A stretch of 51,453 bases of DNA from JBBSOW01 sp038259365 (GCA_038259365.1 JBBSOW010000012.1:1-51453), one strand, 5' to 3'; shown: positions 1-9,139, numbered from the stretch's first letter. Notes: generated from the sequence alone by a model not told the origin. Translations and numbers: made by a program.

Positions 1-170
1 GCTGGTTCGGTTTTTGGCCAAGCCGGCCTGAGGCTGGTTCGGTTTTTGGCCAAGCCGGCCTGAGGCTGGTTCGGTTTTTGGCCAAGCCGGCCTGAGGCTG
101 GTTCGGTTTTTGGCCAAGCCGGCCTGAGGCTGGTTCGGTTTTTGGCCAAGCCGGCCTGAGGCTGGTTCGG
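1..170. repeat. 32-bp tandem repeat array, five full copies plus 10 bp
   Basis: Units start at 1, 33, 65, 97 and 129, and a partial copy occupies 161-170. All full copies are identical. The array touches the window edge, so more copies may lie to the left. Each unit can fold as RNA: AGGCTGGTTCGG can pair with CCAAGCCGGCCT across a TTTTTGG loop, giving a 12-position stem with two G-U pairs and one mismatch. There are no spacers, so it is not a CRISPR array. The last partial unit runs directly into the fadA -10 element. Confidence 0.95.
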
Positions 171-176
171 TAATAT
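171..176 (+). promoter_or_regulatory. -10 element of fadA, leaderless
   Basis: TAATAT ends 6 nt before the ATG at 183, so the expected transcription start is the start codon itself. No clear -35 hexamer is seen; the upstream DNA is the 32-bp repeat array. Confidence 0.6.
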
Positions 177-182
177 GAGGCC

Positions 183-1415
183 ATGTCGCAATCTCGTGAG
201 GTCGTCTTCGTTGACGGCGTACGCACCCCCTTCGGCAAGGCCGGATCCATCTACGCCGAGACGCGCGCCGACGACCTCGTGGTCAACTGCATCCGCGATC
301 TGCTGCGCCGTCACCCCGAACTCCCGCCCGAGCGCATCGACGAGGTGGCCATCGCGGCCACCACCCAAACCGGCGATCAGGGCCTCACCATCGGCCGCAC
401 CGCCGCCTTGCTGGCCGGGCTGCCGAAGAGCGTGCCCGGCTTCGCTTTGGACCGGATGTGCGCCGGCGCCATGACGGCCGTCACCACGACCGCCGGCGGC
501 ATCGCCTTCGGCGCCTACGACATCGTGCTGGCCGGCGGCGTCGAGCACATGGGCCACCACCCGATGGGCGAGGGCAGCGACCCGAACCCGCGCTTCCTGG
601 CCGAGCGGATCGTGGACTCCTCCGCGCTCGTCATGGGTAGCACCGCCGAGAACCTGCACGATCGCTACCCCGCCATCACCAAGGAGCGGGCCGACGCCTA
701 TGCGGTCCGCAGCCAACAACGCCTGGCCCAGGCCTACGACGACGGCGTCATCCAGCCCGCGCTCACCCCGGTGGCCACCCGGAACACCGAGCTGGGTTAC
801 GGGCTCGCCACGGCCGACGAGCCGCCGCGGCCGGGCACCACCGTCGAGGACCTGGCCGCGCTCAAAACCCCCTTCCGCGCCCACGGCAACGTCACCGCCG
901 GCAACGCGGCCGGGCTCAACGACGGCGCCTGCGTGGCGATGCTGGCCGACGCCGAGACCGCCGAAGAACTCGGACTCGGTGTGCAGATGAGGCTCGTCGG
1001 TTACGCCTTCGCCGGGGTGGAGCCCGAGGTGATGGGCGTCGGCCCCGTCCCGGCCACCGAGAAGGCCCTGGAGCGGGCCGGGTTGAGCATCGACGACATC
1101 GGCGCCTTCGAGATCAACGAGGCCTTCGCCGTCCAGGTGCTGGCCTTCCTCGATCACTTCGGCATCGAGGAGGACGACCCGCGGGTCAACCCCTACGGCG
1201 GCGCCATCGCGGTCGGCCACCCGCTGGCCAGCTCGGGCGTGCGGTTGATGATCCAGCTGGCCCGCGCCTTCGCCGATCACCCCGAGACCCGCTACGGGAT
1301 CACGACCATGTGCATCGGCCTGGGAATGGGCGGCACGGTGATCTGGGAGAACCCGCACTACTCCCCCTCCGGCGATCTCGATTCCACCCCCGAGCAGAAC
1401 GGACGCGGCCTGTGA
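183..1415 (+). CDS. fadA: acetyl-CoA C-acyltransferase (thiolase), beta-oxidation
   Basis: 410 residues, full thiolase length. The enzyme cleaves 3-ketoacyl-CoA with CoA in the last step of fatty-acid beta-oxidation in the cytosol. The N-terminus reads VVFVDGVRTPFGKAG, as in actinobacterial thiolases. The nucleophile Cys is C93 in DRMCAGAM, NEAF lies near residue 315, GGAIAVGHPLASSG holds the catalytic His, and the second Cys is in CIGLGMGG. The ATG at 183 is chosen because it aligns with family N-termini and lies 6 nt after a TAATAT -10; an upstream GAGG is only 2 nt away, so translation is probably leaderless. The gene overlaps fadB by 4 nt (GTGA), a typical FadA-FadB pair making the trifunctional complex. 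Confidence 0.93.
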   Translation: MSQSREVVFVDGVRTPFGKAGSIYAETRADDLVVNCIRDLLRRHPELPPERIDEVAIAATTQTGDQGLTIGRTAALLAGLPKSVPGFALDRMCAGAMTAVTTTAGGIAFGAYDIVLAGGVEHMGHHPMGEGSDPNPRFLAERIVDSSALVMGSTAENLHDRYPAITKERADAYAVRSQQRLAQAYDDGVIQPALTPVATRNTELGYGLATADEPPRPGTTVEDLAALKTPFRAHGNVTAGNAAGLNDGACVAMLADAETAEELGLGVQMRLVGYAFAGVEPEVMGVGPVPATEKALERAGLSIDDIGAFEINEAFAVQVLAFLDHFGIEEDDPRVNPYGGAIAVGHPLASSGVRLMIQLARAFADHPETRYGITTMCIGLGMGGTVIWENPHYSPSGDLDSTPEQNGRGL

Positions 1416-3595
1416 GCACCGACCAGAGCTACATCGGCGACGACGATTTGACCGCCCTCCTCACCGGGTTGAGGGAGGTCATGCCCAACGAGGTCGTCAC
1501 CTCCGCGCTGAGCCGCGACGTCGACCTGCCCGGCGGCGCCGGCACGTGCGTGCTCATCACGCTCGACAACGGCCAGGACCACACCCGGCCGACCACGCTG
1601 GGCCCGGGCGGCCTGCTTGAGCTGAACCGGGCCCTGGACGCGGCCCGCGCCCGCACCGACATCGCCGCCATCGCGGTCACCGGCAAGCCCTACTTCCTGG
1701 CCGCCGGCGCCGACCTCTCCGCCTTCGAGAACCTGCGGGGGCGCGAGGACGCCGAAGCCATCGTTCGTGGCGGGCACGGGGTGTACAAGAAATTGCACGC
1801 CGATGACGGGGCGCCAACCGGCGGCGGCGTGCCCACCTTCTGCTTCATCAACGGGTTGGCGCTGGGCGGCGGCTTCGAGGTGGCGCTGAACTGCGATTAC
1901 CGCACCGTCTCGGCCGGCATCCCGGCCGCCGGGCTGCCCGAGGTCTTCCTGGGCATCCTGCCGGGTTGGGGCGGGGCTTTCCTCCTGCCCAACCTCATCG
2001 GCGTGGAGAGCGCGTTGCAGGTCATCATCACCAACCCGCTGAGCCAGAACCGGATGCTGTCGGGCGCCGACGTCGCCAAGCTCGGCATCGCCGACGCCCT
2101 CTTCGAACCCGCGGACTTCCTCGAGCGTTCGCTGGCCTGGACCGCGGACGTGCTCACGGGCTCCGCCGCGGTGCAGCGTCCCCAGATCGACCGCGACGAA
2201 ACCCGCTGGGAGGCGGCCGTGGCCAAGGCCACCGCGTTCGCCGACGCCAAGGTCTCCGGCGCCGCGCCCGCGCCGTACCGGGCCCTCGAGCTGGTGTCGG
2301 CCGCCCGCACCGCCAACCTCGACGACGCCTTCCGGGCCGAGGACACCGCCTTGGCCGATCTGCTCCTGAGCCAGGAGAGCCGCGCCAGCCTTTACGCCTT
2401 CAACCTGGTCCAAAAGCGGGCGAAGCGTCCGGCCGGGGCCCCGGACAAGTCCCTAGCCCGCGAGGTGGGCAAGGTCGGCGTCGTCGGGGCCGGGCTGATG
2501 GCCTCCCAGCTGGCGCTGCTTTTCGTGCGCAAACTCAAGATTCCGGTGGTGATGTCCGACCTCGACGGCGAGCGCGTCGCCCGCGGCGTCGCTCACGTCC
2601 ACGAAGAGATCGACAAACTCGTGGGCAAGAAGCGGATGCAGGCCGACGCCGCCAACCGTGCCAAGGCGCTGGTCACCGGCAGCACCGACACGGCCGACTT
2701 CGCCGACTGCGACTTCGTCATCGAGGCCGTCTTCGAGGAGTTGTCGGTGAAGAAGGAGGTCTTCGCCGAGCTGGAGGGTCACGTCGGCCCCGAGTGTGTC
2801 CTGGCCACCAACACCTCCTCGCTCTCGGTGAGCCGGATGTCCGCCGACCTCGACCACCCCGAGCGCGTCGTCGGATTCCACTTCTTCAATCCCGTGGCGG
2901 TACTGCCGCTGCTGGAGATCGCCCGCGCCGCGAAGACCGACGACGCCGCCCTGGCCACGGCGTTCGCCGTCTCGAGGTCCTTGAACAAAAACGCCGTCCT
3001 GGTGTCCGACGCCACGGCCTTCGTCGTCAACCGGGTTCTGGTGCGGATGCTGTGCGAGATCACCGCCGTGATCGACGAGGGCACGCCCATCGAGCTGGCC
3101 GACGCCGCGCTGGCCCCGCTGGGGTTGCCGATGCCGCCGATGGTGTTGATGGAGCTGGTCGGCCCGGCCATCGGGCTGCACGTCGCCGAGTCTCTCAACG
3201 CCAGCTTCGGCGAGCGGTTCCACGTCTCGGCGAACCTGGAGAGGCTCGTCGAGGCCGGGATCGGCCACCTCTACCTCCCCGAGCCCGGTCCCGACGGTGG
3301 CCGCGTGGTGAACCCCCAGGTCGTCGAGCTGTTCGAGCTGGGCGAGAACCCCAGCAGTGCGGAGGAGATCTTCGAGCGGGTCGTCAACGCCCTGGCCGAA
3401 GAGATCGGCCTGTTGCTGGCAGGAGACGTCGTCGCCGATCCGAAGGACGTGGACCTCTGCATGATCCTGGGCGCCGGCTGGCCGTTCCACCTGGGCGGCA
3501 TCACCCCGTATCTGGATCGCAGCGGGGTCAGCGAGCGGGTCAACGGTGAACGCTTCGCCGCCCCAGGCGTCGCGACGCTGCCGTCCAACGCCTGA
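1412..3595 (+). CDS. fadB: 3-hydroxyacyl-CoA dehydrogenase / enoyl-CoA hydratase, beta-oxidation alpha subunit
   Basis: About 727 residues from the GTG at 1412, which overlaps the fadA stop. The N-terminal crotonase domain (about 40-300) has INGLALGGGFEVAL and GLPEVFLGILPGWGG, keeping both catalytic glutamates of enoyl-CoA hydratase. The NAD-binding dehydrogenase domain begins at GVVGAGLMASQLA (a variant of GAGxMG) and has NTSSLS and GFHFFNPV with the catalytic His. C-terminal dehydrogenase helices follow. It hydrates enoyl-CoA and oxidises the 3-hydroxyacyl-CoA; FadA then performs thiolysis. An open frame extends further upstream inside fadA, but the coupled GTG is the natural start. Confidence 0.93.
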   Translation: MSTDQSYIGDDDLTALLTGLREVMPNEVVTSALSRDVDLPGGAGTCVLITLDNGQDHTRPTTLGPGGLLELNRALDAARARTDIAAIAVTGKPYFLAAGADLSAFENLRGREDAEAIVRGGHGVYKKLHADDGAPTGGGVPTFCFINGLALGGGFEVALNCDYRTVSAGIPAAGLPEVFLGILPGWGGAFLLPNLIGVESALQVIITNPLSQNRMLSGADVAKLGIADALFEPADFLERSLAWTADVLTGSAAVQRPQIDRDETRWEAAVAKATAFADAKVSGAAPAPYRALELVSAARTANLDDAFRAEDTALADLLLSQESRASLYAFNLVQKRAKRPAGAPDKSLAREVGKVGVVGAGLMASQLALLFVRKLKIPVVMSDLDGERVARGVAHVHEEIDKLVGKKRMQADAANRAKALVTGSTDTADFADCDFVIEAVFEELSVKKEVFAELEGHVGPECVLATNTSSLSVSRMSADLDHPERVVGFHFFNPVAVLPLLEIARAAKTDDAALATAFAVSRSLNKNAVLVSDATAFVVNRVLVRMLCEITAVIDEGTPIELADAALAPLGLPMPPMVLMELVGPAIGLHVAESLNASFGERFHVSANLERLVEAGIGHLYLPEPGPDGGRVVNPQVVELFELGENPSSAEEIFERVVNALAEEIGLLLAGDVVADPKDVDLCMILGAGWPFHLGGITPYLDRSGVSERVNGERFAAPGVATLPSNA

Positions 3596-3655
3596 GGAAG
3601 TGCTGATTATCCGGGGGGGGTCGGGTGCCGGTGGTCTTGCGACAGTGAGGTTGCC

Positions 3656-3671
3656 CCACCGGCGGCGGTGG
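3656..3671. terminator. short hairpin after fadAB, possible terminator
   Basis: CCACCG-GCGG-CGGTGG forms a 6-bp stem 60 nt after the fadB stop. There is no U-run, so this is a weak call. Nothing else is evident in 3596-3763. Confidence 0.3.
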
Positions 3672-3763
3672 AACGCCCATCCGTCCGCTTCTCAGGCCAA
3701 CGCGATTTCGGGAATGCGATACCGAGAAGTAGGTGTTCCCGACCGGGGTTGGAACCGGCGAAC

Positions 3764-3769
3764 TAAGCT
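3764..3769 (+). promoter_or_regulatory. -10 element of the sirtuin gene
   Basis: TAAGCT ends 8 nt before the GTG at 3778. No Shine-Dalgarno is present between them, suggesting a leaderless or near-leaderless message. Confidence 0.5.
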
Positions 3770-3777
3770 GGGGAATC

Positions 3778-4638
3778 GTGAAGACGAAGACCCAGACGCC
3801 GTTGTCGGAGGCGGCGCGGTTGCTCGATGCCGGCAACGTCGTGGTGCTGACGGGGGCGGGGATCAGCACTGACTCGGGCATCCCCGACTACCGCGGCCCG
3901 GACGGGGTGCGGAGGCGGGTCAACCCCATGACGTACGCCGAGTTCACCAAATCCGAGGCGGCTCGGCGGCGCTACTGGGCCCGCAGCCACCTAGGCTGGC
4001 CGCTGATCCGCTCGGCGCTTCCCAACTCCTCCCACGCCGCCGTGGCCGCCTGGGAGGCTCATGGCCTGTTGGCGGGCGTCATCACCCAGAACGTGGACCG
4101 GTTGCATCAGCGCGCCGGGAGCACCCGAATCACCGATCTGCATGGCCGGCTCGATCGGGTCCGCTGCCTGGGTTGTGGGAACAACAGCGCTCGAGAAACC
4201 CTGGAGGACCGCTTCAGCGAGGCCAACCCCGGATTGGCCAAGCTGGCGGACGAGGTCCGCCAGGTCAACCCCGACGGTGACGTCGAACTGGAGAGCGAAA
4301 CCATCGATAGCTTCGTCGTAGTGGACTGCCACCGGTGCGGCGGCGTCCTCAAACCCGACGTCGTGTACTTCGGCGAGTCGGTGCCCAAGGATCGGGTGCA
4401 GCGGTGCCTCGACGCGGTGGAGCGGGCGAGCGCCCTGGTGGTGCTCGGGTCTTCGCTGACGGTCATGTCGGGCTACCGCTTCGTCCGCCTGGCCCACAGG
4501 CAGGGTTTGCCCATCGTCATCATCAACTCCGGCCACACCCGCGGCGACGGCGAGGCGACCGTGCGCGTCGACGCCCCGCTGGGTTCCAGCCTCGAGCGGG
4601 TCAACACCATCCTCGGGCTTGGCGGCCAGGCCAGCTGA
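3778..4638 (+). CDS. NAD-dependent protein deacylase, Sir2 family
   Basis: 286 residues from the GTG at 3778. The Rossmann part has GAGISTDSGIPDYRG at about 26-40, TQNVDRLH, and the catalytic His in LHGRL. Four zinc cysteines come as CLGC and CHRC, with an extended loop between the pairs. GSSLTVMSGYR binds NAD. It would remove acetyl or other acyl groups from protein lysines using NAD. The zinc-module insertion and the spacing resemble class II (SIRT4-like) bacterial sirtuins, an inference from memory. A protein acetyltransferase gene lies about 27 kb away, and the gene follows beta-oxidation genes that produce acyl-CoA. Confidence 0.9.
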   Translation: MKTKTQTPLSEAARLLDAGNVVVLTGAGISTDSGIPDYRGPDGVRRRVNPMTYAEFTKSEAARRRYWARSHLGWPLIRSALPNSSHAAVAAWEAHGLLAGVITQNVDRLHQRAGSTRITDLHGRLDRVRCLGCGNNSARETLEDRFSEANPGLAKLADEVRQVNPDGDVELESETIDSFVVVDCHRCGGVLKPDVVYFGESVPKDRVQRCLDAVERASALVVLGSSLTVMSGYRFVRLAHRQGLPIVIINSGHTRGDGEATVRVDAPLGSSLERVNTILGLGGQAS

Positions 4639-4665
4639 GTCCGGCCGCCCGACAGGTGTCGTGAG

Positions 4666-5622
4666 TCATTTGCCCTGGAGCACGATCCAGGTCTTCCCGG
4701 GCGCGAGAGCGATGTCGATACCCCCCGCCCGGAGGTCGAGCTTGGCCCCAGAGGTCTTGCGCGACCAGGTGCCCACGACCTTGCGGCCGTCGCGATACAC
4801 CGTTGCCTCGCCGTTGCCCACGGTCTGCGAGACGATCGAGATCTTCGAGGTGGATTTGGTGTCCCGGCGGTTTTGCACCCGCAAGATCACCACGTTGTCA
4901 GCTCGCGTGGCCGATCGACCCGAACCGTAGCGCGCACCGTTCCATTTCGGCAGGTACCCCCTGGCGCCGTGGGAGAAGGTGAACGAATCGTTGCCGACGT
5001 CGACCTTGGCGCTCTTGGCCTTCGGCGCCCCGGTGGGGACCGGGTCACCGAAGCGCAACCCGATGTCTTGGGCTCTACCGGCCTTGTACTCCTTGGCCAG
5101 GGCGGCGAGGTCGACGATGACGTTGTGCGGCGCGGACCGCGAAGTATCGCGGTCGGAGCGTTCGATGGCGACGATGCCGGCCTTGGCGATCTGGGCCTGG
5201 ACCTTGGAGTTAGCGCCCGAGTAGACCAACCCAGGCTTGCCGAACATAGGCAGGAGCTGGACGTCGGTATTGCGGGCGCTTCGTACGGGCCCGACCGAAC
5301 TGGGAAAACGGGTGTGGAACACACCGATCAACCGGGTGATCCCGGCTTCGACTTCCTCGACGATCACGATGTCGGCTTGATTCAACCCGACCTGAGGCCG
5401 GGCGGCGGCGGTGTTCTCGATTTTCACCGCGAACACCTCACGATCGGACTTTCTTCCACCGGTCAAGGGATCGGTGGGTTTGGGCTTAGCCCGCGGAGTC
5501 GGGCTGGCGGTGGGAGAAGGAATCGGTGCTGGCGGGGGCGTCTCGGCCCGGGTGCACCCCAACAGCACGACGGACGCGCAGAGCAGGGTCACTACCGTTC
5601 GGCGACGCCCCCGACTGCTCAC
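4666..5622 (-). CDS. DUF3048 domain lipoprotein (YerB-like)
   Basis: 318 residues. The N-terminus is a lipoprotein signal peptide: basic MSSRGRRR, a hydrophobic stretch, lipobox LLGC, then a Pro/Thr/Ser-rich linker. The body matches the two-part DUF3048 fold, with RPQVGLNQADIV..EE..GITR.., SVGPVRSAR and YSGANSKVQ, and a C-terminal half with an NVVIL..V motif. Function is unknown in the family; the protein should sit on the outer face of the membrane. Its own leaderless promoter overlaps the dxs stop codon. It converges with the sirtuin gene, leaving 27 bp between them. Confidence 0.85.
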   Translation of the reverse strand: MSSRGRRRTVVTLLCASVVLLGCTRAETPPPAPIPSPTASPTPRAKPKPTDPLTGGRKSDREVFAVKIENTAAARPQVGLNQADIVIVEEVEAGITRLIGVFHTRFPSSVGPVRSARNTDVQLLPMFGKPGLVYSGANSKVQAQIAKAGIVAIERSDRDTSRSAPHNVIVDLAALAKEYKAGRAQDIGLRFGDPVPTGAPKAKSAKVDVGNDSFTFSHGARGYLPKWNGARYGSGRSATRADNVVILRVQNRRDTKSTSKISIVSQTVGNGEATVYRDGRKVVGTWSRKTSGAKLDLRAGGIDIALAPGKTWIVLQGK

Positions 5623-5629
5623 CCGAGCG

Positions 5630-5635
5630 ACACTA
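5630..5635 (-). promoter_or_regulatory. -10 element of the DUF3048 gene
   Basis: TAGTGT on the minus strand ends 7 nt before the GTG at 5622 and overlaps the end of dxs. No Shine-Dalgarno is seen. Confidence 0.5.
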
Positions 5636-7576
5636 GTCCCCCCGCAGCACCTCGTCGGGGGTTGCAGCTTCGGCGTGTCCGCTCGACACCAGCCTCGAGC
5701 TGTAGGCCTCGATGATGTCGCGGGCGATCTCGGGGGCGGTGAGACCGATGCGGTTCAGCACCGCCGAGCGCGACCCGTGGTCCAAATACTGTTGCGGGAT
5801 GCCGAACGTGCGCACGGGCAGACAGAGCCCGCACGCGTTGAACGACGCGACGACCTGGGAGCCGAGACCCCCCGCCACGCCGCCGTCCTCGATGGTCACG
5901 GCCAGCTCGTACTGTGCGGCCAGCTCCGCCAGTCCCGGATTGACGGGCAGGGCCCAAACCGGATCCAGCACCGTCACGGTGATGCCTTGCTGGTGGAGCC
6001 GCTCGGCCACCTGCAGAGCCGTGCCCACCAGCTGCCCCCAGCTAACGATCAGCACGCCACGCTCCGCGTCGTCGTTCTCGGTGTCCTCGGCCAGGATGTC
6101 CATGCCGGACTGGCATCGCAGAGCGGGGATGTCCTTTGGCAATGCCTCCTTGGAGTACCGCACCACCGTTGGCCCATCCGGAACGCCAACGGCGGCGTGT
6201 AGAGCCTCGGTGAGCCGAGTTCCGTCGCGCGGGGCGGCGAGCTGCAGGCCCGGCACCAGCCCACAGATGGAGAAGTCCCACATGCCGTTATGGCTGGCCC
6301 CATCGGAACCGGTCACACCGGCGCGATCCAGGACGAGGGTCACCCCCAAGCGGTGCAGGCCCACGTCCATCAACAACTGATCGAAGCCGCGGTTGAGGAA
6401 GGTCGCGTACAGCGCGACCACCGGATGCAGTCCGGCGCTAGCGAGGCCGGCCGCCGAGGTCAGGGCGTGCTGCTCGGCGATGCCGACGTCGAAGACCCGC
6501 TCGGGGTAGGCGGCGGCGAACTTGTTCAGTCCCGTCGGGTGCAACATCGCCGCGGTGATGGCGACGACGTCCTCGCGCTCGGCACCGATCTCCACCATGG
6601 TGTCGGCGAACAGGCTGGTCCACGTCTGCTTGCCGCCGGCCGAGAGCGGTACGCCGGTGAGCGAATCGATCTGACCCACCGAGTGGAATTGATCCTCGAC
6701 GTGGTTCTCGGCGGCGCTGAATCCTTTTCCCTTGCGGGTGAGGCAGTGCACGATGACCGGGCCGCCGAAGTGCTTGGCCTGCTGCAACGCCAGTTCCAGC
6801 GCGGCGAGGTCATGACCGTCGATGGGGCCGATGTACTTCAGGCCGAGATCCGAGAACAGCCCCTGGGGCGCCAGCACGTCCTTCAGCCCGCTCTTCACCC
6901 CATGCAGGACGTCGTAGGCGGTGCGCCCCAGAAGCGGTGCCCGGCTGACGCTTCGCTTCACCAGATCCAGCACCTGCTCGTAGCGTCGGTCGGTGCGCAG
7001 GCCGGCGAGCTGCTGGGCCAGGCCGCCCACCGTCGGGGTATAGGAACGGCCGTTGTCGTTCACCACGATGACCAGCGGGAGATCGCGTTCCACGGCGATG
7101 TTGTTCAGCGCCTCCCAGGCCATGCCACCGGTCAGGGCGCCGTCGCCGATGACGGCTACCGCCACCCTCGCCGAGCCCTGCAGCCGGAAACCCTTTGCCA
7201 TCCCCTCGGCCCAGGACAATGAGGTGGAGGCGTGGGAGTTTTCCACCCAATCGTGCTCGGACTCCGCGCGGCTGGGGTAGCCGGACAACCCGTCGGCCTG
7301 CTTGAGAGAACCGAATCGCGCTTGCCGGCCGGTGAGGATCTTGTGCACGTAGCTCTGGTGGCCCGTATCGAAGATGATGGGGTCGGTCGGTGAATCGAAG
7401 ACGCGGTGCACCGCCATCGTCAGCTCGACCACGCCAAGGTTGGGACCGAGGTGTCCCCCCGTTCTCGACACGTTCAACACCAAGAAGTCACGTATCTCGG
7501 TCGCCAGCCCGGCGAGCTCGGTAAAGGAGAGCTCGGCGAGATCGGCGGGTGCGGTAATCCGTTCCAACAGCGACAT
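5633..7576 (-). CDS. dxs: 1-deoxy-D-xylulose-5-phosphate synthase
   Basis: 647 residues, normal family length. It condenses pyruvate and glyceraldehyde 3-phosphate with thiamine diphosphate, the first step of the MEP isoprenoid pathway. Visible features are GGHLGPNLGVVELT (His at 42), the ThDP/Mg motif GDGALTGGMAWEALNN starting at 144 with NDN at 173, the catalytic Glu in DVGIAEQHA (E368), and DRAGVTGSDGASHNG of the pyrimidine domain. The ATG at 7576 is preceded by TAGACT and seven bases, giving a leaderless start. The downstream DUF3048 gene begins 10 nt after the stop. Confidence 0.96.
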   Translation of the reverse strand: MSLLERITAPADLAELSFTELAGLATEIRDFLVLNVSRTGGHLGPNLGVVELTMAVHRVFDSPTDPIIFDTGHQSYVHKILTGRQARFGSLKQADGLSGYPSRAESEHDWVENSHASTSLSWAEGMAKGFRLQGSARVAVAVIGDGALTGGMAWEALNNIAVERDLPLVIVVNDNGRSYTPTVGGLAQQLAGLRTDRRYEQVLDLVKRSVSRAPLLGRTAYDVLHGVKSGLKDVLAPQGLFSDLGLKYIGPIDGHDLAALELALQQAKHFGGPVIVHCLTRKGKGFSAAENHVEDQFHSVGQIDSLTGVPLSAGGKQTWTSLFADTMVEIGAEREDVVAITAAMLHPTGLNKFAAAYPERVFDVGIAEQHALTSAAGLASAGLHPVVALYATFLNRGFDQLLMDVGLHRLGVTLVLDRAGVTGSDGASHNGMWDFSICGLVPGLQLAAPRDGTRLTEALHAAVGVPDGPTVVRYSKEALPKDIPALRCQSGMDILAEDTENDDAERGVLIVSWGQLVGTALQVAERLHQQGITVTVLDPVWALPVNPGLAELAAQYELAVTIEDGGVAGGLGSQVVASFNACGLCLPVRTFGIPQQYLDHGSRSAVLNRIGLTAPEIARDIIEAYSSRLVSSGHAEAATPDEVLRGD

Positions 7577-7583
7577 AGCAGGC

Positions 7584-7589
7584 AGTCTA
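7584..7589 (-). promoter_or_regulatory. -10 element of dxs
   Basis: TAGACT on the minus strand, a strong actinobacterial -10, ends 7 nt before the dxs ATG. Confidence 0.6.
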
Positions 7590-7668
7590 CGGCCCAGTAA
7601 CGAACGCCCAAGAACGAAATCGGCATCTTCAGGACTCGAGTTTTCGACGGTTTTCGCCTCGTCTGCGC

Positions 7669-8046
7669 CTATAGCTTACGGATGAAGATCCGCCCCCGTA
7701 GCGCCTCCTCGACTAGCGCCACGGCTCGGCGCGTGCGCACCAGCTGAGCTGTCTCGCTCTGCCACGCCTCGGCCGCGGACTCGATGACGGCCGGATCGAC
7801 GTACTCCGCCAGGCTGGCACGCACCTGGGACAGTCCGCTCTGGCTGGCACAAAACTGACCCTCGACGAACTCGGCGGCGAATCGCGCGAGCACGACGGGG
7901 TGTCGGCGCAACACCGGATACAGCCGGTAATCGGGCGGGCAGCAGTCCAGCAAGAAAGCCGTCGCGGTCGCCTCCCAATCCGGCGCGCCCGGCGGGTACA
8001 CGGCCTCCGGCCAGCCCGGTGGCACGTAGATCCGCGACTCCTGCAT
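7669..8046 (-). CDS. conserved actinobacterial protein of unknown function
   Basis: 125 residues from the ATG at 8046, chosen because GGAGG lies 8 nt upstream; an in-frame GTG at 8061 would add five residues. The opening ESRIYVPPGWPEAVYPPGAPDW, followed by LLD..PPDYRLYPVLRRHP, resembles a short family I recall as found near central genes in actinobacteria, without known function. It is mostly helical by eye, with no membrane segment and no signal peptide. The nearest -10 is TACGAT (8064-8069 on the minus strand). It sits between dxs and the ArsA-type ATPase gene with its own promoter. Confidence 0.75.
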   Translation of the reverse strand: MQESRIYVPPGWPEAVYPPGAPDWEATATAFLLDCCPPDYRLYPVLRRHPVVLARFAAEFVEGQFCASQSGLSQVRASLAEYVDPAVIESAAEAWQSETAQLVRTRRAVALVEEALRGRIFIRKL

Positions 8047-8125
8047 CTCCTGCGCCTCCACTAATCGTACCCGTGTTCGATTGAAGGATCAGCTTAGCCA
8101 ACACACGATCTGGACACAACCCCCA

Positions 8126-9139
8126 TCAACTGAGCGCGATGTCGACGAGTTGCTGCAGGCCCGGGATCCCGGTCACGTCCCCCGCCAGTAATGGAATCTC
8201 GGTGCTGGGGACATTGGGTAGCGCGTCGTGCAGTACCCGAAGGTGGTGCGACTCTTGGCGGTTTCGGGCCGCCAGAAAGTCACCGGCGTCGCGTGGCGAA
8301 CGCTTGTTGATCACCAGGGCGTCGACCTGGGCGCCGAGCCGGGCAAGGTCCCGCTCGAGTTCGATCGTCTCCAACACCGGGAGTCTCTCGGCCGCCAGCA
8401 CCACCACGAACGCCGAGTGCTCATGGTCTGTGATCACCCCGCGCAAGTGCGCGAACCGGGCCTGGCGCCGCAGCAGGATGTCGTTGATCTCGGCGTCGCG
8501 GGCCACACGAGAATCCCGCGGGTCAACCGATCGGTCGGCCCGCGGCACCACCTCGGCGCCAGGATCGGCCCGACGTTTTCGCCGGTCGAGATTCGTCATC
8601 GCCTCGGCGAACCGCCGAGACTTGTCTTGACGATCCAACAACCCCGAGGTCCAGGCGTTCACCACCTCGGGTAGCCCGAGCATCCGGACGGTATGGCCCG
8701 AGGGTGCGGTGTCTACCACGACGAGGTCGTAGACCCGGCTGGCTCCATCGACCACCTCGGCCAACCGCTCCAAGACCGCGGCCTCGGCGGCACCTGGCGC
8801 TTGCCGGGCCAGCTTCAGGTGTTTCGTGACCTCACCTCCCAGGTGCTCGGGCATGAGGCGGCGCATCGTGCGCTCTGCCGCCGCCAGGTGGGTGTCCATT
8901 GTCTGCTCGGGGTCGAGTTCACACGCCTCCAGCCCCGGCGCCACCTCTGTGTAGCCGTCACCGATCGCCATCTCGAAGAGATGGCCCAGGTTGTGGGCGG
9001 GGTCGGTGGAGACGAGCACCACGCGGGCGCCCGCCTGCGCCCGGGCTAGGGCGAGCGAGGCCGCCACGGAGGTCTTACCGACTCCGCCTTTGCCGCCGAC
9101 GAAGACCACGCGACGCCTGGCGACGAGGTCTAGCAGCAC
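8126..9139 (-). CDS. ArsA/Get3-family P-loop ATPase
   Basis: 337 residues if started at the GTG at 9139, which overlaps the stop of the upstream CC-star gene by 10 nt. All hallmark motifs of the ArsA/Get3 group are present: deviant Walker A GGKGGVGKT (15-23), switch I STDPAHNL (45-51) and switch II DTAPSGHT (143-150). It has a single ATPase domain. The family includes arsenite-pump ATPases and tail-anchored-protein targeting factors. No ars genes are nearby, so an arsenical role is unlikely. Context instead ties it to CstA and the Cys-Cys-ended protein, where it may act as a dimeric chaperone or metal-dependent switch; that is inference. The start is uncertain because the open frame continues upstream. 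Confidence 0.88.
   Translation of the reverse strand: MLLDLVARRRVVFVGGKGGVGKTSVAASLALARAQAGARVVLVSTDPAHNLGHLFEMAIGDGYTEVAPGLEACELDPEQTMDTHLAAAERTMRRLMPEHLGGEVTKHLKLARQAPGAAEAAVLERLAEVVDGASRVYDLVVVDTAPSGHTVRMLGLPEVVNAWTSGLLDRQDKSRRFAEAMTNLDRRKRRADPGAEVVPRADRSVDPRDSRVARDAEINDILLRRQARFAHLRGVITDHEHSAFVVVLAAERLPVLETIELERDLARLGAQVDALVINKRSPRDAGDFLAARNRQESHHLRVLHDALPNVPSTEIPLLAGDVTGIPGLQQLVDIALS

Noticed and set aside
1..170. CRISPR-like array
   Set aside because: Units are directly adjacent and identical, without spacers, and no cas gene is in the window.
8126..9139. Arsenite resistance operon
   Set aside because: Only the ATPase family fits; there is no arsB, arsC, arsD or arsR-type gene, and the operon partners are cstA and the CC-star gene.
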